Translations under genes and position numbers: made by a program | Assembly (NCBI RefSeq): GCF_027498035.1 | Contig: NZ_CP114978.1 | Location: 434,001 to 498,000 of the forward strand | Source of the DNA: Pseudoxanthomonas sp. | GTDB lineage: Bacteria; Pseudomonadota; Gammaproteobacteria; Xanthomonadales; Xanthomonadaceae | DNA: 64,000 nt | Reading direction: 5' to 3' | Shown here: piece by piece, positions 21,001 to 29,374 of the stretch | How the letters are laid out: every line of letters begins with the position of its first letter | Position numbering within the stretch: position 1 is the first letter of the stretch | Notes under the pieces: generated by a model | Databases searched by the model: none | Told to the model about the DNA's origin: nothing | What the model saw: the letters and a program-made list of their open reading frames with translations, nothing else

Positions 21001-23121
21001 CATGACGTCGACGACCCGTACCTGGTCGTGGCCGCGGACAAGGGCACGGCGACGTTCTCCGATATCGCCAATGGCCTGGCCATCGATCATGGCTTCTGGC
21101 TGGGCGATGCGTTCGCCTCGGGTGGCTCGGTCGGTTACGACCACAAGGGCATGGGCATCACCGCCAAGGGCGCGTGGGAGTCGGTCAAGCGCCACTTCCG
21201 TGCGCTGGGCCGTGACAGCCAAGCCGAGGATTTCACCGTGGTCGGCGTGGGCGACATGTCCGGCGATGTGTTCGGCAACGGCATGCTGCTGTCCGAGCAC
21301 ATCCAGCTGGTGGCTGCGTTCGACCACCGCCACATCTTCCTGGACCCGACCCCGGATGCGGCGCGTTCGTTCGTCGAGCGCGCGCGCATGTTCCAGGTGC
21401 CGCGTTCCAGCTGGGCCGATTACGACGCCAAGCTGATCTCGGCCGGCGGCGGCATCTATCCGCGCACGCTCAAGACCATCGCCATCACCCCGCAAGTGCG
21501 TGCTGTGCTGGGACTGGACGAGAAGGTCACCACGCTCTCGCCGACCGAGCTGCTCAGCGCCATCCTCAAGGCGCCGGTGGACCTGCTGTGGAATGGCGGC
21601 ATCGGCACCTACGTGAAGTCCTCTGCCGAGACCCACGCCGATGTCGGCGATCGTGCCAACAACGCATTGCGCGTCAACGGCCGCGACCTGCGCTGCAAGG
21701 TGGTGGGCGAGGGCGGCAACCTGGGCCTGACCCAGCTGGGCCGCATCGAGGCAGCCCTGGGTGGCGTGCTGCTCAATACCGACTTCATCGACAACTCTGC
21801 CGGCGTGGACACCTCCGATCACGAGGTCAACATCAAGATCCTGCTCGACGGCGTGGTCCAGCAGAAGAAGCTGACCGAGAAGGCCCGCAACACCTTGCTG
21901 GCCAGCATGACCGACGAAGTCGGCCAGCTGGTGCTCAACGACAACTACCGCCAGAACCAGGCGCTGAGCCTGATGGAACGCATGAGCGTGCCGCGCCTGG
22001 GGTCCAAGCAGCACTTCGTGCAGGTGCTGGAATCGCGCGGCCTGCTGGACCGTCAGATCGAATACCTGCCGTCCGATGCCGAGTTCGCCGAACGCAAGGC
22101 GCGCGGCCTCGGGCTGACCCGGCCGGAGCTGTCGGTGCTGCTGTCGTACGCCAAGCTGATCACGTTCGCCGAGCTGCTGGAAACCGACATCCCCGAAGAT
22201 CCGTACCTGTCCAAGGAGTTGCAGCGCTACTTCCCGCAGCCGCTGCAGGCCAAGTACGCCGCGCAGATGGAGAAGCTGCGCCTGAAGCGCGAGATCATCG
22301 CCACGGCGGTGACCAACTCCACGATCAACCGCATGGGCGCCACCTTCCTGATGCGCATGCAGGAAGACACCGGGCGCGGCATCGGCGAGGTCGCCAAGGC
22401 CTACACCATCACCCGCGAAACGCTGGACGCGCGGGCGTTGTGGGCGCAGATCGATGCATTGGACGGCAAGGTCGCCGAGTCGGTGCAGATCGATGCCCTG
22501 CAGGTGATCTGGAACCTGCAGCGCGGCTTCACCCGCTGGCTGCTGACCCGTCCGGGTGCGATTCCGGCCATCGCCACCGCAGTGGAGCGTTACCACGACG
22601 GCTTCAACGACATCCGTGCCGCAGACGGCGTGCTGCCCGATTCGCTGCGTCCGGCCTACGAGGCCAAGCTGGCCGACTGGCTGGCCAAGGGCGTGCCCGA
22701 TGCATTGGCTGGCCAACTGGCGGCGCTGCCGTACCTGGAGCCGTCGGCCGACATCATCGAGCTGGCCCGCGAACGCAAGCTCTCGCCGGTGGCGGTGTCC
22801 AAGGTCTATTACCGACTGGGTGACGCGCTGCACCTGCCGTGGCTGTTGACCCAGATCGACGCGCTGCAGGTCGATGGGCGTTGGCATGCGGTGGCCCGCG
22901 GCGTGCTGCGTGACGAGTTGCAGTCACACCTGCGGGCGCTGACCCTGCAGGCGTTGGCCCTGCCGGGTGACACCGCCGAAGCCAAGGTCGCCCGCTGGCT
23001 GCAGCGTGACGACGCGGCGCTGCGCTTCACCCTGTCGATGCTCGACGAGGTGGCTGCGCAGAAGTCGCTGGACTATCCGACCGCATCGGTCGCGGTACAG
23101 CGCCTGTCGCAACTGACGTAA
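18052..23121 (+). CDS. gdhB: NAD-specific glutamate dehydrogenase, large (about 180 kDa) class
   Basis: 1689 residues. It deaminates glutamate to 2-oxoglutarate and ammonium with NAD, a catabolic role. The large class has long N- and C-terminal regions around a central catalytic core. The core is visible at residues 890-920, with ARGGLRWSDRREDFRTEVLG and the following lysine-containing QMVKNTVIVPVGAKGGF. The dinucleotide-binding half comes later (VGVGDMSGDVFGNGML near 1065). Residues 1-60 are a Lys/Ala/Ser-rich tail, unusual for the family. An in-frame start about 200 bp upstream was rejected because it adds no family-like sequence. Confidence 0.94.
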   Translation: MSTTGNSRLRDKSASKPKAKTAAATGKNNKTSKGSKPAASPRVKQAIAKASPKAGAALVAFSLQPIHDALKARLPAAKREQARIFAEAFYRRMEQDEYPHHSAEGWAAMAIDMLEFARIRKPGKANVRVFNATLKANGWESPHSVLQIVNDDMPFLVDSVSMALAAMGVGVHVLGHPVVRFERDKSGKATSVGEGKAESLMMLEIDRQPADVMPRIAKAVERVLDEVRQIVRDWGTMREKMLAVSEDLATRRMPVSDASRSETQEFLRWAAADHFTFFGYREYRVQKQGGEDVLVPLEDTSLGMLRGHASGKPRLTRLLAANLLNEAGEAEAMILTKTNARATVHRKGYMDYIGVLSFDANGRITGEQRFLGLFTSSAYNRRPWEIPLVRERHEHVMRQSGLSPNSHSGKALRHILETLPREELFQSSQDELARTAMGILGLQERVRSKLFLRRDRYGRFWSALVYIPRDRFNTELRLRIEALMKEALHGEAVDTTVQLGESPLAQLHMTVRPRQGEDISVDAVELEVRLTHLLRNWQDDLREVLIQRHGEARGLGLAASYGRALPQNYIENVSVQLAADDVDRLAALDGPSDLRLSLYRSSLQRAGEGALRLNLYRQGQDIPLSDALPLMENMGLRVISEHPFRLDVDGTVSYIQEFEVEPAIGAIDVAARAGDFDEAFAQVWRGDAENDRFNRLVLRAGLNWRQVAVLRGYTKYLLQTGVPFSQGSVEDTLARYPLLAALLVQMFEARFDPSLDLPAKARNAKRAEALVAQLQALAGDADQDTIKTLQRLIDAASQPRQAWCDAVHAALVKLLDGVSSLDDDRILRSLMGCIEATLRTSYYQLGEAGKPAHTISFKFDSSKVPELPKPRPYREIFVCGPRVEGVHLRFGAVARGGLRWSDRREDFRTEVLGLVKAQMVKNTVIVPVGAKGGFFVKQPPVSGERDAVLAEGIACYKMFIQGLLDITDNIVGGKIIPPTDVVRHDVDDPYLVVAADKGTATFSDIANGLAIDHGFWLGDAFASGGSVGYDHKGMGITAKGAWESVKRHFRALGRDSQAEDFTVVGVGDMSGDVFGNGMLLSEHIQLVAAFDHRHIFLDPTPDAARSFVERARMFQVPRSSWADYDAKLISAGGGIYPRTLKTIAITPQVRAVLGLDEKVTTLSPTELLSAILKAPVDLLWNGGIGTYVKSSAETHADVGDRANNALRVNGRDLRCKVVGEGGNLGLTQLGRIEAALGGVLLNTDFIDNSAGVDTSDHEVNIKILLDGVVQQKKLTEKARNTLLASMTDEVGQLVLNDNYRQNQALSLMERMSVPRLGSKQHFVQVLESRGLLDRQIEYLPSDAEFAERKARGLGLTRPELSVLLSYAKLITFAELLETDIPEDPYLSKELQRYFPQPLQAKYAAQMEKLRLKREIIATAVTNSTINRMGATFLMRMQEDTGRGIGEVAKAYTITRETLDARALWAQIDALDGKVAESVQIDALQVIWNLQRGFTRWLLTRPGAIPAIATAVERYHDGFNDIRAADGVLPDSLRPAYEAKLADWLAKGVPDALAGQLAALPYLEPSADIIELARERKLSPVAVSKVYYRLGDALHLPWLLTQIDALQVDGRWHAVARGVLRDELQSHLRALTLQALALPGDTAEAKVARWLQRDDAALRFTLSMLDEVAAQKSLDYPTASVAVQRLSQLT

Positions 23122-23153
23122 GCACGTCAGTTCGCGGCGTTGCCGGATGACCG

Positions 23154-23186
23154 ACGGGGCAGGGCGCCAGCGCCTTGCCCCGTTTC
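23154..23186 (+). terminator. intrinsic terminator after glutamate dehydrogenase
   Basis: A 12-bp stem (CGGGGCAGGGCG / CGCCTTGCCCCG, one G-U pair) with a CCAG loop is followed by TTTC. It separates the dehydrogenase from nadK. Confidence 0.7.
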
Positions 23187-23235
23187 TCGTTGGCGGCGCC
23201 GCGCTTGCGCCGCATGCCGCGTTATCCTGCGTCGC

Positions 23236-24003
23236 ATGACGTCCCCACGACTTTGCTTCCTGGCCAGCTCCGCCGAACCGGCGCAGCAGGCGCTTGCCGA
23301 ACTCTCCGCCCGCTACGGCCAGTGCGCGCCCGACCAGGCCGACATCCTGGTTGCGTTGGGCGGTGACGGCTTCATGCTGCAGACCCTTCACCGCCACGGC
23401 CAGCTGGGTAAACCGGTGTTCGGCATGAAGCTGGGCACGGTCGGCTTCCTGATGAACCACCATCGCGACGCTGACCTGCTGGACAGGATCGCGGCGGCCG
23501 AACCAGCCAAGCTGCGGCCGCTGGAAATGACGGCCCAGACCGAGTCGGGGATCGAAGTGCATTCGCTGGCCTACAACGAGGTCTCGCTGCTGCGCCAGAC
23601 GCGCCAGGCCGCGCAGCTGCAGATCGAGCTCAACGGCCAGACCCGGGTGGAGGAGATGATTGGCGATGGCGTGCTGGTGGCGACGCCGGCAGGCAGCACG
23701 GCCTACAACTTCTCCGCGCATGGGCCGATCCTGCCGCTGGACAGCAAGACGATTGCCCTCACGCCGATCGCGCCGTACCGGCCGCGCCGCTGGCGCGGGG
23801 CGATCCTCAAGGCCAGTACCGAAGTGCGTTTCCGCGTGCTGGACCCTTACAAGCGCCCGGTCAGCGTGACGGCCGATTCGCACGAATTCCGCGATGTCAC
23901 CGAAGTCACCATCCGCGAGTCGCGCGACCGCACCGTGACGTTGCTGTTCGACCCGGAGCACAACCTGGAAGAACGCATCTTCAGCGAACAGTTCGTGATC
24001 TGA
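23236..24003 (+). CDS. nadK: NAD kinase
   Basis: 255 residues, at the short end for bacterial NAD kinases. It phosphorylates NAD to NADP in the cytosol. Seen: the GGDGFML motif at about residue 40 (ILVALGGDGFML), LGTVGFLMN, LAYNEVSLLR, and the conserved DGVLVATPAGSTAYNFSAHGPIL. The start is the ATG before TSPRLCFLAS; upstream in-frame codons are not family-like. The 5'-nucleotidase gene begins two bases after its stop, so the two are probably co-translated. Confidence 0.94.
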   Translation: MTSPRLCFLASSAEPAQQALAELSARYGQCAPDQADILVALGGDGFMLQTLHRHGQLGKPVFGMKLGTVGFLMNHHRDADLLDRIAAAEPAKLRPLEMTAQTESGIEVHSLAYNEVSLLRQTRQAAQLQIELNGQTRVEEMIGDGVLVATPAGSTAYNFSAHGPILPLDSKTIALTPIAPYRPRRWRGAILKASTEVRFRVLDPYKRPVSVTADSHEFRDVTEVTIRESRDRTVTLLFDPEHNLEERIFSEQFVI

Positions 24004-24005
24004 CC

Positions 24006-24956
24006 ATGGCCGACAACACGCCCCGTTTGCTTACCGTCGCGGTCACCTCGCGCGCTCTGTTCGACCTGGAGGAAAGCCACGCGCTGTGGCAGTCCGAAGG
24101 GCTGGATGTCTATGCGGCCTACCAGCGCGAACACGAGGATGACGTGCTCGCCCCCGGCGTGGCGTTCACCGTCGTGCGCAAGCTACTGGCTTTGAACAAA
24201 GGCGCGCCGGATGACCAGCCGCGCGTGGAGGTGATCCTGCTGTCGCGCAATTCGGCCGACACCGGCCTGCGCATCTTCAATTCCATCCAGCACTACGGGC
24301 TGGACATCGTGCGGGCCACCTTCACTGCCGGCGAACCGACCTGGCCGTACGTCAAGCCATTCGGCACCGACCTGTTCCTGTCGGCCAATCCGGATTCGGT
24401 GCGCAGCGCGCTGGGGCATGGCATCGCCGCGGCCACGATCCTGCCCAAGACGCCGGGCGAGCGCGCAGAAGAGGCCGCCGCGGCCGCGGGTGAACTACCG
24501 GCGGGGCGTCTGTCGACCCAGCTGCGCATTGCCTTCGACGGCGACGCGGTGATCTTCGGCGACGAGAGTGAGCGCATCTCGCGCGAGCAGGGCGTGGAAG
24601 CCTTCGGCGCGCACGAGCGCGAGAAGGCGCGCGAGCTGTTGTCAGGCGGTCCGTTCCGCAACTTCCTGTCCGCCCTGCATCAGCTGCAGGCGGTGTTTCC
24701 ACCGGGTGAGAACGCGCCGATCCGCACCGCGCTGGTGACCGCACGTTCTGCGCCGGCGCACGAGCGTGTGATCCGCACGCTGCGCGAGTGGGGCGTGCGC
24801 CTGGACGAGGCGCTGTTCCTGGGTGGTCGCCACAAGGGGCCGTTCCTGGCCGCGTTCGGTGCCGATATTTTCTTCGACGATTCCCAGCACAACATCGACA
24901 GCGCCCGCACGCACACCGCCGCCGGGCATGTGCCGCATGGTGTGGCGAATGAGTAG
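24006..24956 (+). CDS. cytosolic 5'-nucleotidase (5-nucleotidase family, cN-I-like)
   Basis: 316 residues resembling the vertebrate cytosolic 5'-nucleotidase IA and its bacterial homologues. It should dephosphorylate nucleoside monophosphates. HAD-type features are visible: LTVAVTSRALFDLEESHALW at the start, RIAFDGDAVIFGDESE near residue 180 with the DGD motif, LVTARSAPAHERV near 245, and FFDDSQHNIDSA near the end. It follows nadK with a two-base gap, so both may serve nucleotide-pool balance. Substrate preference is unknown. Confidence 0.85.
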   Translation: MADNTPRLLTVAVTSRALFDLEESHALWQSEGLDVYAAYQREHEDDVLAPGVAFTVVRKLLALNKGAPDDQPRVEVILLSRNSADTGLRIFNSIQHYGLDIVRATFTAGEPTWPYVKPFGTDLFLSANPDSVRSALGHGIAAATILPKTPGERAEEAAAAAGELPAGRLSTQLRIAFDGDAVIFGDESERISREQGVEAFGAHEREKARELLSGGPFRNFLSALHQLQAVFPPGENAPIRTALVTARSAPAHERVIRTLREWGVRLDEALFLGGRHKGPFLAAFGADIFFDDSQHNIDSARTHTAAGHVPHGVANE

Positions 24957-24962
24957 GCGCGC

Positions 24963-25334
24963 ATGAATGCGAAGCGCGTTGCCCTGTTGCTGTTCGCCTT
25001 GGCATCGCTTGCCAGTGGTGTCTTGAGTCAGTGCCCCATTCCGGCACCGGTGCAGGAGCCACTTGGGATTGCCTTGCTGATTCTTTCGGCTGCCGCCATT
25101 TTCATTTGGTTCCGCGCCGACGCGAAGAAGCGTGCGTATCGTGCTTCGCCCTTCCTCAACGTTGCGGTCTTTGGTCTCGCGGCGTTTGCGCTTCCTTACT
25201 ATTTCTTTCGCTCGCGCGGCTGGAAGCGAGGGCCGCTTTCCGGCCTGGGCGCTGTAGGCAGCTTCATCGCCAGCTGTTTGCTGACGATGCTCGGTGCACT
25301 GCTGACTGCCTGGATGCGTGGAACCCTGCAGTAG
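24963..25334 (+). CDS. small integral membrane protein, function unknown
   Basis: 123 residues that I do not recognise. A hydrophobic start (MNAKRVALLLFALASLASGVL) is followed by three further hydrophobic stretches (LGIALLILSAAAIFIWF, LNVAVFGLAAFALPYYFF, GSFIASCLLTMLGALLTAW). That makes three or four membrane helices separated by basic loops. It begins six bases after the nucleotidase stop and probably shares its transcript. The base composition is somewhat less GC-rich than its neighbours. A REP pair lies downstream. Confidence 0.7.
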   Translation: MNAKRVALLLFALASLASGVLSQCPIPAPVQEPLGIALLILSAAAIFIWFRADAKKRAYRASPFLNVAVFGLAAFALPYYFFRSRGWKRGPLSGLGAVGSFIASCLLTMLGALLTAWMRGTLQ

Positions 25335-25448
25335 ATCGCTCAACGTCAGACCTCTGGTCGGTCGCGATGTGAGCTGGAAGAACGGCCTGTTCCCCGACGA
25401 TTGAATACAGGTGAACCTGTTTCAAGGGAATGCACGATCTACATTTCC

Positions 25449-25530
25449 GTCGTCCCCGCGAAAGCGGAGATCCAGTGTCTTGGCTTGCGGAAGCTTGAAG
25501 TCGCTGGATGCCCGCGTTCGCGGGGACGAC
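25449..25530. repeat. inverted REP pair, GTCGTCCCCGCGAA family
   Basis: The left copy at 25449-25474 begins GTCGTCCCCGCGAA and ends ATCCAG. The reverse complement of the same pattern occupies 25504-25530 with a few differences. It belongs to the same broad family as the pair at 7127-7250 (CCCGCGAA-nGCGG core followed by ATCCAG). It fills the gap between two converging genes and may help end both transcripts. Confidence 0.75.
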
Positions 25531-25545
25531 GATTGTTCGCAAACC

Positions 25546-26082
25546 TCAACGTGGCAACTGGATATCCACCAGCTTCCACACAATGCCCTGGCGCTCGAAC
25601 ACGAAGGTCATCGGTGCGTCGCCGTCGGTTTGCGTGGTCGCGGTAAAGCGCGACAGCGAGTTGTAGTGGCCTGACACTTGCTTGAGTGGTTCGGCCGGGC
25701 GCGGCGGGCCGTAGGTGTCGCCGTTGGCGGTGTCGCCCGTCGCGCGTTTCCACACCGAATGGCCCTGCAGGATTGCGGCGATGCCGGTGGGTGTGACCAT
25801 TGCATCGACGCCGATCCCGGCGGCACCGCCGGCCAGTGACAGGGCGATGGAACCCAGGAAGCTCGACTGCGTTTCGATGCCGGCCGCACGCACGATGCGG
25901 TCCTGCAGCTGCGCGCGCAGGTTGATGCGCAGGGTGGGGAAGTCGACGTAACGCTCCAGCTTGCCGGTGTCCTGTTCGGCCAGCGCGTTGCGGATGCCGT
26001 GGATGGCGATGTACGGCCCGGCGGCGACGAAGCCGCCGCAGGCCAGCAGCAACACGACGACCAGCGCGATCCATGGCTTCAT
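25546..26082 (-). CDS. DUF2939 family protein, membrane-anchored
   Basis: 178 residues. A single N-terminal hydrophobic segment (MKPWIALVVVLLLACGGFVAAG) serves as anchor or uncleaved signal. The next residues, YIAIHGIRNALAEQDTGKLERYVDFPTLRINLRAQL, match the DUF2939 pattern. The C-terminal half carries a charged, beta-rich region ending in VWKLVDIQLPR. I use the internal ATG at 26082 because it places the hydrophobic segment at the N-terminus; an ATG six codons earlier is also possible. No function is known for the family. Confidence 0.78.
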   Translation of the reverse strand: MKPWIALVVVLLLACGGFVAAGPYIAIHGIRNALAEQDTGKLERYVDFPTLRINLRAQLQDRIVRAAGIETQSSFLGSIALSLAGGAAGIGVDAMVTPTGIAAILQGHSVWKRATGDTANGDTYGPPRPAEPLKQVSGHYNSLSRFTATTQTDGDAPMTFVFERQGIVWKLVDIQLPR

Positions 26083-26174
26083 AGCGATGTTGAGCGGCAA
26101 CGGGACACGGCTTCATCGTGGCCCATGCACGCCCGCCGCGGCAATCACGACGGGGTTCATGCAATGGGCAAAGT

Positions 26175-26777
26175 TCAGGCGGGAACCGGTGCGGGTTGGG
26201 CGTAGGACTGCAGCAGCTGGCCGAAGCGCCGGAAGGCTGCGCGTGCGCCTTCGATGATGGCGTCGTGCTGGCTGGAAGGTACGACCTCGTCATCGAGCGC
26301 GGCTACGAAGCGCCGCCAGGCATTCGCGCGCCCGCCGTCGTACGCCGACAGGTTGCGGGCGCCGAAGGTGGACGACAGGCCAAGCCTGGCCTGGGCTTCC
26401 TTCAGCAGGAAAGCCGCGCCCAGGGTCGAGCCTTCGGACACGTACAGCCAGCCCAGCGCTTCGGGCATCGCGACCTCGCAGGTGGCCAGCGATTCGTGCG
26501 GGACTGGCATGTCGAGGTCCTGCAGGTCGCGCAGGGCATCGTGTTCGCGTCCGCGCAGGGCAGCATCGTGGATCACCTGCTGGATGCCGGGGCGGTCGAG
26601 CAGATGTTCGATATCGCGCTGGAACAGGTACTGCACCGCCAGGAAACCGGCGTAATGCATGCGGCTGGAAAACGGTCTGGCCTGCTCCATCAGGTCGTGC
26701 ATCTGCAGGTGCAGGGCTTCGGTTTCGTGCTTGAGGCGCTGCGACAACAACGGCGCGTGTGCGGGGGAAGCTGACAT
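26175..26777 (-). CDS. bacterial heme oxygenase (HemO/PigA-like)
   Basis: 200 residues, usual length. It opens heme to biliverdin, releasing iron in the cytosol. Seen: KHETEALHLQMHDLM with the likely proximal His near residue 23, and the distal-helix signature LYVSEGSTLGAAFLLKEAQ near residue 110, which includes the glycines that pack over heme. It lies immediately downstream of a TonB-dependent receptor gene, with a hairpin in between, so the pair forms a heme-uptake and degradation unit. Confidence 0.88.
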   Translation of the reverse strand: MSASPAHAPLLSQRLKHETEALHLQMHDLMEQARPFSSRMHYAGFLAVQYLFQRDIEHLLDRPGIQQVIHDAALRGREHDALRDLQDLDMPVPHESLATCEVAMPEALGWLYVSEGSTLGAAFLLKEAQARLGLSSTFGARNLSAYDGGRANAWRRFVAALDDEVVPSSQHDAIIEGARAAFRRFGQLLQSYAQPAPVPA

Positions 26778-26802
26778 GGGGGTTCTCCGGAACGGATAAG
26801 AA

Positions 26803-26830
26803 ACCGGCCCGGGCGCGAACCCGGGCCGGT
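26803..26830 (-). terminator. strong hairpin between the TonB receptor and heme oxygenase genes
   Basis: A perfect 11-bp stem ACCGGCCCGGG / CCCGGGCCGGT has a six-base loop. In the minus direction it is followed by TTTCTT, a weak U tract. It could be a partial terminator lowering heme oxygenase relative to the receptor, or an mRNA-stabilising hairpin. Confidence 0.6.
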
Positions 26831-26838
26831 GCGCAGCT

Positions 26839-29157
26839 TTAGAAGCTGTAGCGCAGCGAGGCGCTGATGCTGCGGCCGGGCATGGTGTACAGGTCCACGG
26901 CGCTGCTGCTGGACACCGCGTCGTTGAGGCCGTTGCCGCTGATCAGGTTGCCCAGGCGGCCGCCCTGCAGGTTGCCCCAGTCCCAGTACTTGCGGTCGGT
27001 GAGGTTGTTCAGGCCGACGTTGAGTTCCAGCGCATCGGTGGGGCGGTAATGGGCGAACAGGTCCACCTTGCCGTAGCCCGGCGGCCGGAAGTACGTGGTT
27101 TCGCTGAGCTGGCTGTGGCGACGCACGCCGGTGCCGACCAGCTCCGCGCCCCAACGCTCGCCGCTGTAGCCCACGCCCAGCACGGCCTTGGCCGGGTCGA
27201 CCGTGTTGAGCGGGGTGTAGCCGGTGTTGCCAGGTTCGATCAGGCGACCGTTGGCGAGCGAGGCGCTGGCGTTGATCGACCAGCCGGCCAGCGCGGGATT
27301 GAAGTAATCCAGCTGCAGCTGGCCGCTGGCTTCGATGCCCTTGACGATGGCGTGCTTGGCGTTGACCGCCTGGAAGGCTTGGGTGACGAAGGCGTTGGGC
27401 GCCAGTGCGATGACCCAGGCCGGGATGTCGGCCGTGGCCAGCTGGTAGCCATTCCAGATGAAGTTGTCGTAGTAGGTGTAGTAGCCGCTGATGTTGAACC
27501 AGCCCGCCGCGCCGTTGCCGCGCAGGCCGATTTCGCCGCCCTTGCTGGTTTCTTCCTTCAGGTCGGGATTGGGCACGTAGGCGATGTTGTAGGCGGCGGC
27601 GCGCTCTGCCCAGGCGCCGTCCAGCTCGTTGTAGAGCGGGGCACGGAAGCCTTGGGTGTAGTTGAAGTACGCGCCCAGATTTTCGTTGAACTTCCACTGC
27701 ACGCCGAGCTTGGGCGAGGCATGGGTGGTCGAATAGGACGATGCCGTCGAACCGGTCTGGCTGTAGTACAGCGCGTCGCTGCCGGGTTTGTATTCGTAGT
27801 GGTCAACGCGCACGCCGGGGGTCACGGTCAGGCGGCCGTCGAGCAGGTCGATCTTGTCCTGCGCAAAAACAGCGATGCGATCGGTGTCGCTGTTCGGGAA
27901 CAGGTGCAGCGGATAGCTGCCGGGCACGTAGGGCGAGGTGCTGCCGGTAACGCCGGTGGTCTTGTTGACGCCGTAGCCGCCCACATACGATTTCGGCGTG
28001 GTGCGCGACAGCTCCAGGCCATAGCTGAGGGTCTGTGCGACGCTGCTGTCCTGGCCGAGCGACTTGGTCGCCACCAGCCTGCCGCCGTAGACGGTTTCCT
28101 GCGTGGGCAGGCTGCTGTAGTAGCGGCGCACGGTCGCGGTTTCGGTCTGGGTGTTGGTGCGGGTGCTGGTCTTCTGCCAGTACGCGGTCCAGTCCAGGGT
28201 GTCGGCCAGCAGGCTGTCCAGCGCGTTGTAGCTCTGGCCGAAGTTCAGCTTGAAGCGGCGGTTGCTGTCCTGCGACAAGTAGTAGGTGGCCGCGGTGGTC
28301 AGGCTGGCCAGGCTGTTGGAGTCGGTATCGGTGCGCGCGCTTTCCACGCTGACGAAGTCGCGGCGGCCGCTGTCGGCGTTGTGCACGTACTTGGCCAGGA
28401 AACCGCTCTGCGTGTATTCCAGCGGTTCGGCGCGGGTGCGCGTGCTGCCGCTGCCGCCGACGGTGCCTTTGTTGTCGGTCTCGTGGCCTTGGCGATAGTT
28501 GGCCTGCAGCAGCAGGCTGTCCGCGGCGTCGCCGAAGGCCAGGGTGGCGGTGGTGCCGCGGCTGTTGTCGCTGCTGTCGTAGGACTCCTTGACCACGCCG
28601 CCGAAGGATTTGCCCGGTTGCAGGTAATCGGTGGGGTCCTTGGTTTTCAGGCTGACCATGCCGCCGAGCGCATCGGACGGATACAGCGCCGAGGCCGGGC
28701 CGCGCACGATCTCGGCTTCCTTGATGTTGTCCATGTCGATCTGGTTGCGGCCCGCGCGGAAGCTGCTGCCGGCGACGCTGGCGCCGAACGATGCAGGCAG
28801 TGACGCACCATCGATTTCGATCCGGGTGCGGTTGCCCGACAGGCCGCGGATATTGAAGCTGTCCAGGCCGAAGCGGCCTGCCGTGCCGACCACCGAGACG
28901 CCAGGTTCATAACGGACCAGGTCGCGGATGTTCTGCACCAGGTAGCGGTCGATCTGCTCGCGGGTGATGACCGAGACGGTGCCGGGCGTGTTCAGCTTGA
29001 TCGGCGCACTGATGCCGGTGACCTGCAGGGTGGGCAGGTCGGTGGCCTGCGGCTGCACATCGGCAGGGGTGTCTGGCGTATCGGCGGCATAGCTGGGCGA
29101 AGCCAGCGCGGCCAGGACGACAACACTCAACGGGGACAATTTCAACGCGTAACGCAT
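26839..29157 (-). CDS. TonB-dependent heme/hemoglobin receptor
   Basis: 772 residues of outer-membrane gated porin. A signal peptide ends near SPSYA (residue 24). The plug domain (TPGTVSVITREQIDRYLVQNI, RGLSGNRTRIEIDG) is followed by a 22-strand barrel ending in an aromatic residue (SLRYSF). The FRAPLYNEL and NPDLKEE motifs around residues 490-530 are characteristic of heme receptors. The plug box near residue 45 (LPTLQVTGI) would contact TonB. With the heme oxygenase downstream it imports and uses heme iron. I use the ATG at 29157; a GTG three codons upstream is possible. I did not find a convincing Fur box upstream. Confidence 0.9.
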   Translation of the reverse strand: MRYALKLSPLSVVVLAALASPSYAADTPDTPADVQPQATDLPTLQVTGISAPIKLNTPGTVSVITREQIDRYLVQNIRDLVRYEPGVSVVGTAGRFGLDSFNIRGLSGNRTRIEIDGASLPASFGASVAGSSFRAGRNQIDMDNIKEAEIVRGPASALYPSDALGGMVSLKTKDPTDYLQPGKSFGGVVKESYDSSDNSRGTTATLAFGDAADSLLLQANYRQGHETDNKGTVGGSGSTRTRAEPLEYTQSGFLAKYVHNADSGRRDFVSVESARTDTDSNSLASLTTAATYYLSQDSNRRFKLNFGQSYNALDSLLADTLDWTAYWQKTSTRTNTQTETATVRRYYSSLPTQETVYGGRLVATKSLGQDSSVAQTLSYGLELSRTTPKSYVGGYGVNKTTGVTGSTSPYVPGSYPLHLFPNSDTDRIAVFAQDKIDLLDGRLTVTPGVRVDHYEYKPGSDALYYSQTGSTASSYSTTHASPKLGVQWKFNENLGAYFNYTQGFRAPLYNELDGAWAERAAAYNIAYVPNPDLKEETSKGGEIGLRGNGAAGWFNISGYYTYYDNFIWNGYQLATADIPAWVIALAPNAFVTQAFQAVNAKHAIVKGIEASGQLQLDYFNPALAGWSINASASLANGRLIEPGNTGYTPLNTVDPAKAVLGVGYSGERWGAELVGTGVRRHSQLSETTYFRPPGYGKVDLFAHYRPTDALELNVGLNNLTDRKYWDWGNLQGGRLGNLISGNGLNDAVSSSSAVDLYTMPGRSISASLRYSF

Positions 29158-29374
29158 GGCTTCCACTCTTGAGAAGGAGAAGGCGCGCGTGCGAGGAGAA
29201 GACTCCGTGGCTGGCCAGCCGGGGATAGGGGTGCCGGGTGCCCGATCGGTCGGGCGTGTCAGCGGGAAATGCTGATCGGCTTCGGAAAGTTTAACGCGGG
29301 ATGGGCTTCAGGTTGGTGGCGGCCTGTGACACCGACCGTTCCATCGCGTTTGCGCGTGGACGGGATGGCCCGCC

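Noticed and set aside
18238..22887. Very long minus-strand open frames opposite the glutamate dehydrogenase gene
   Set aside because: The plus strand encodes a clear enzyme with conserved motifs throughout; the opposite frames have no recognisable protein features.
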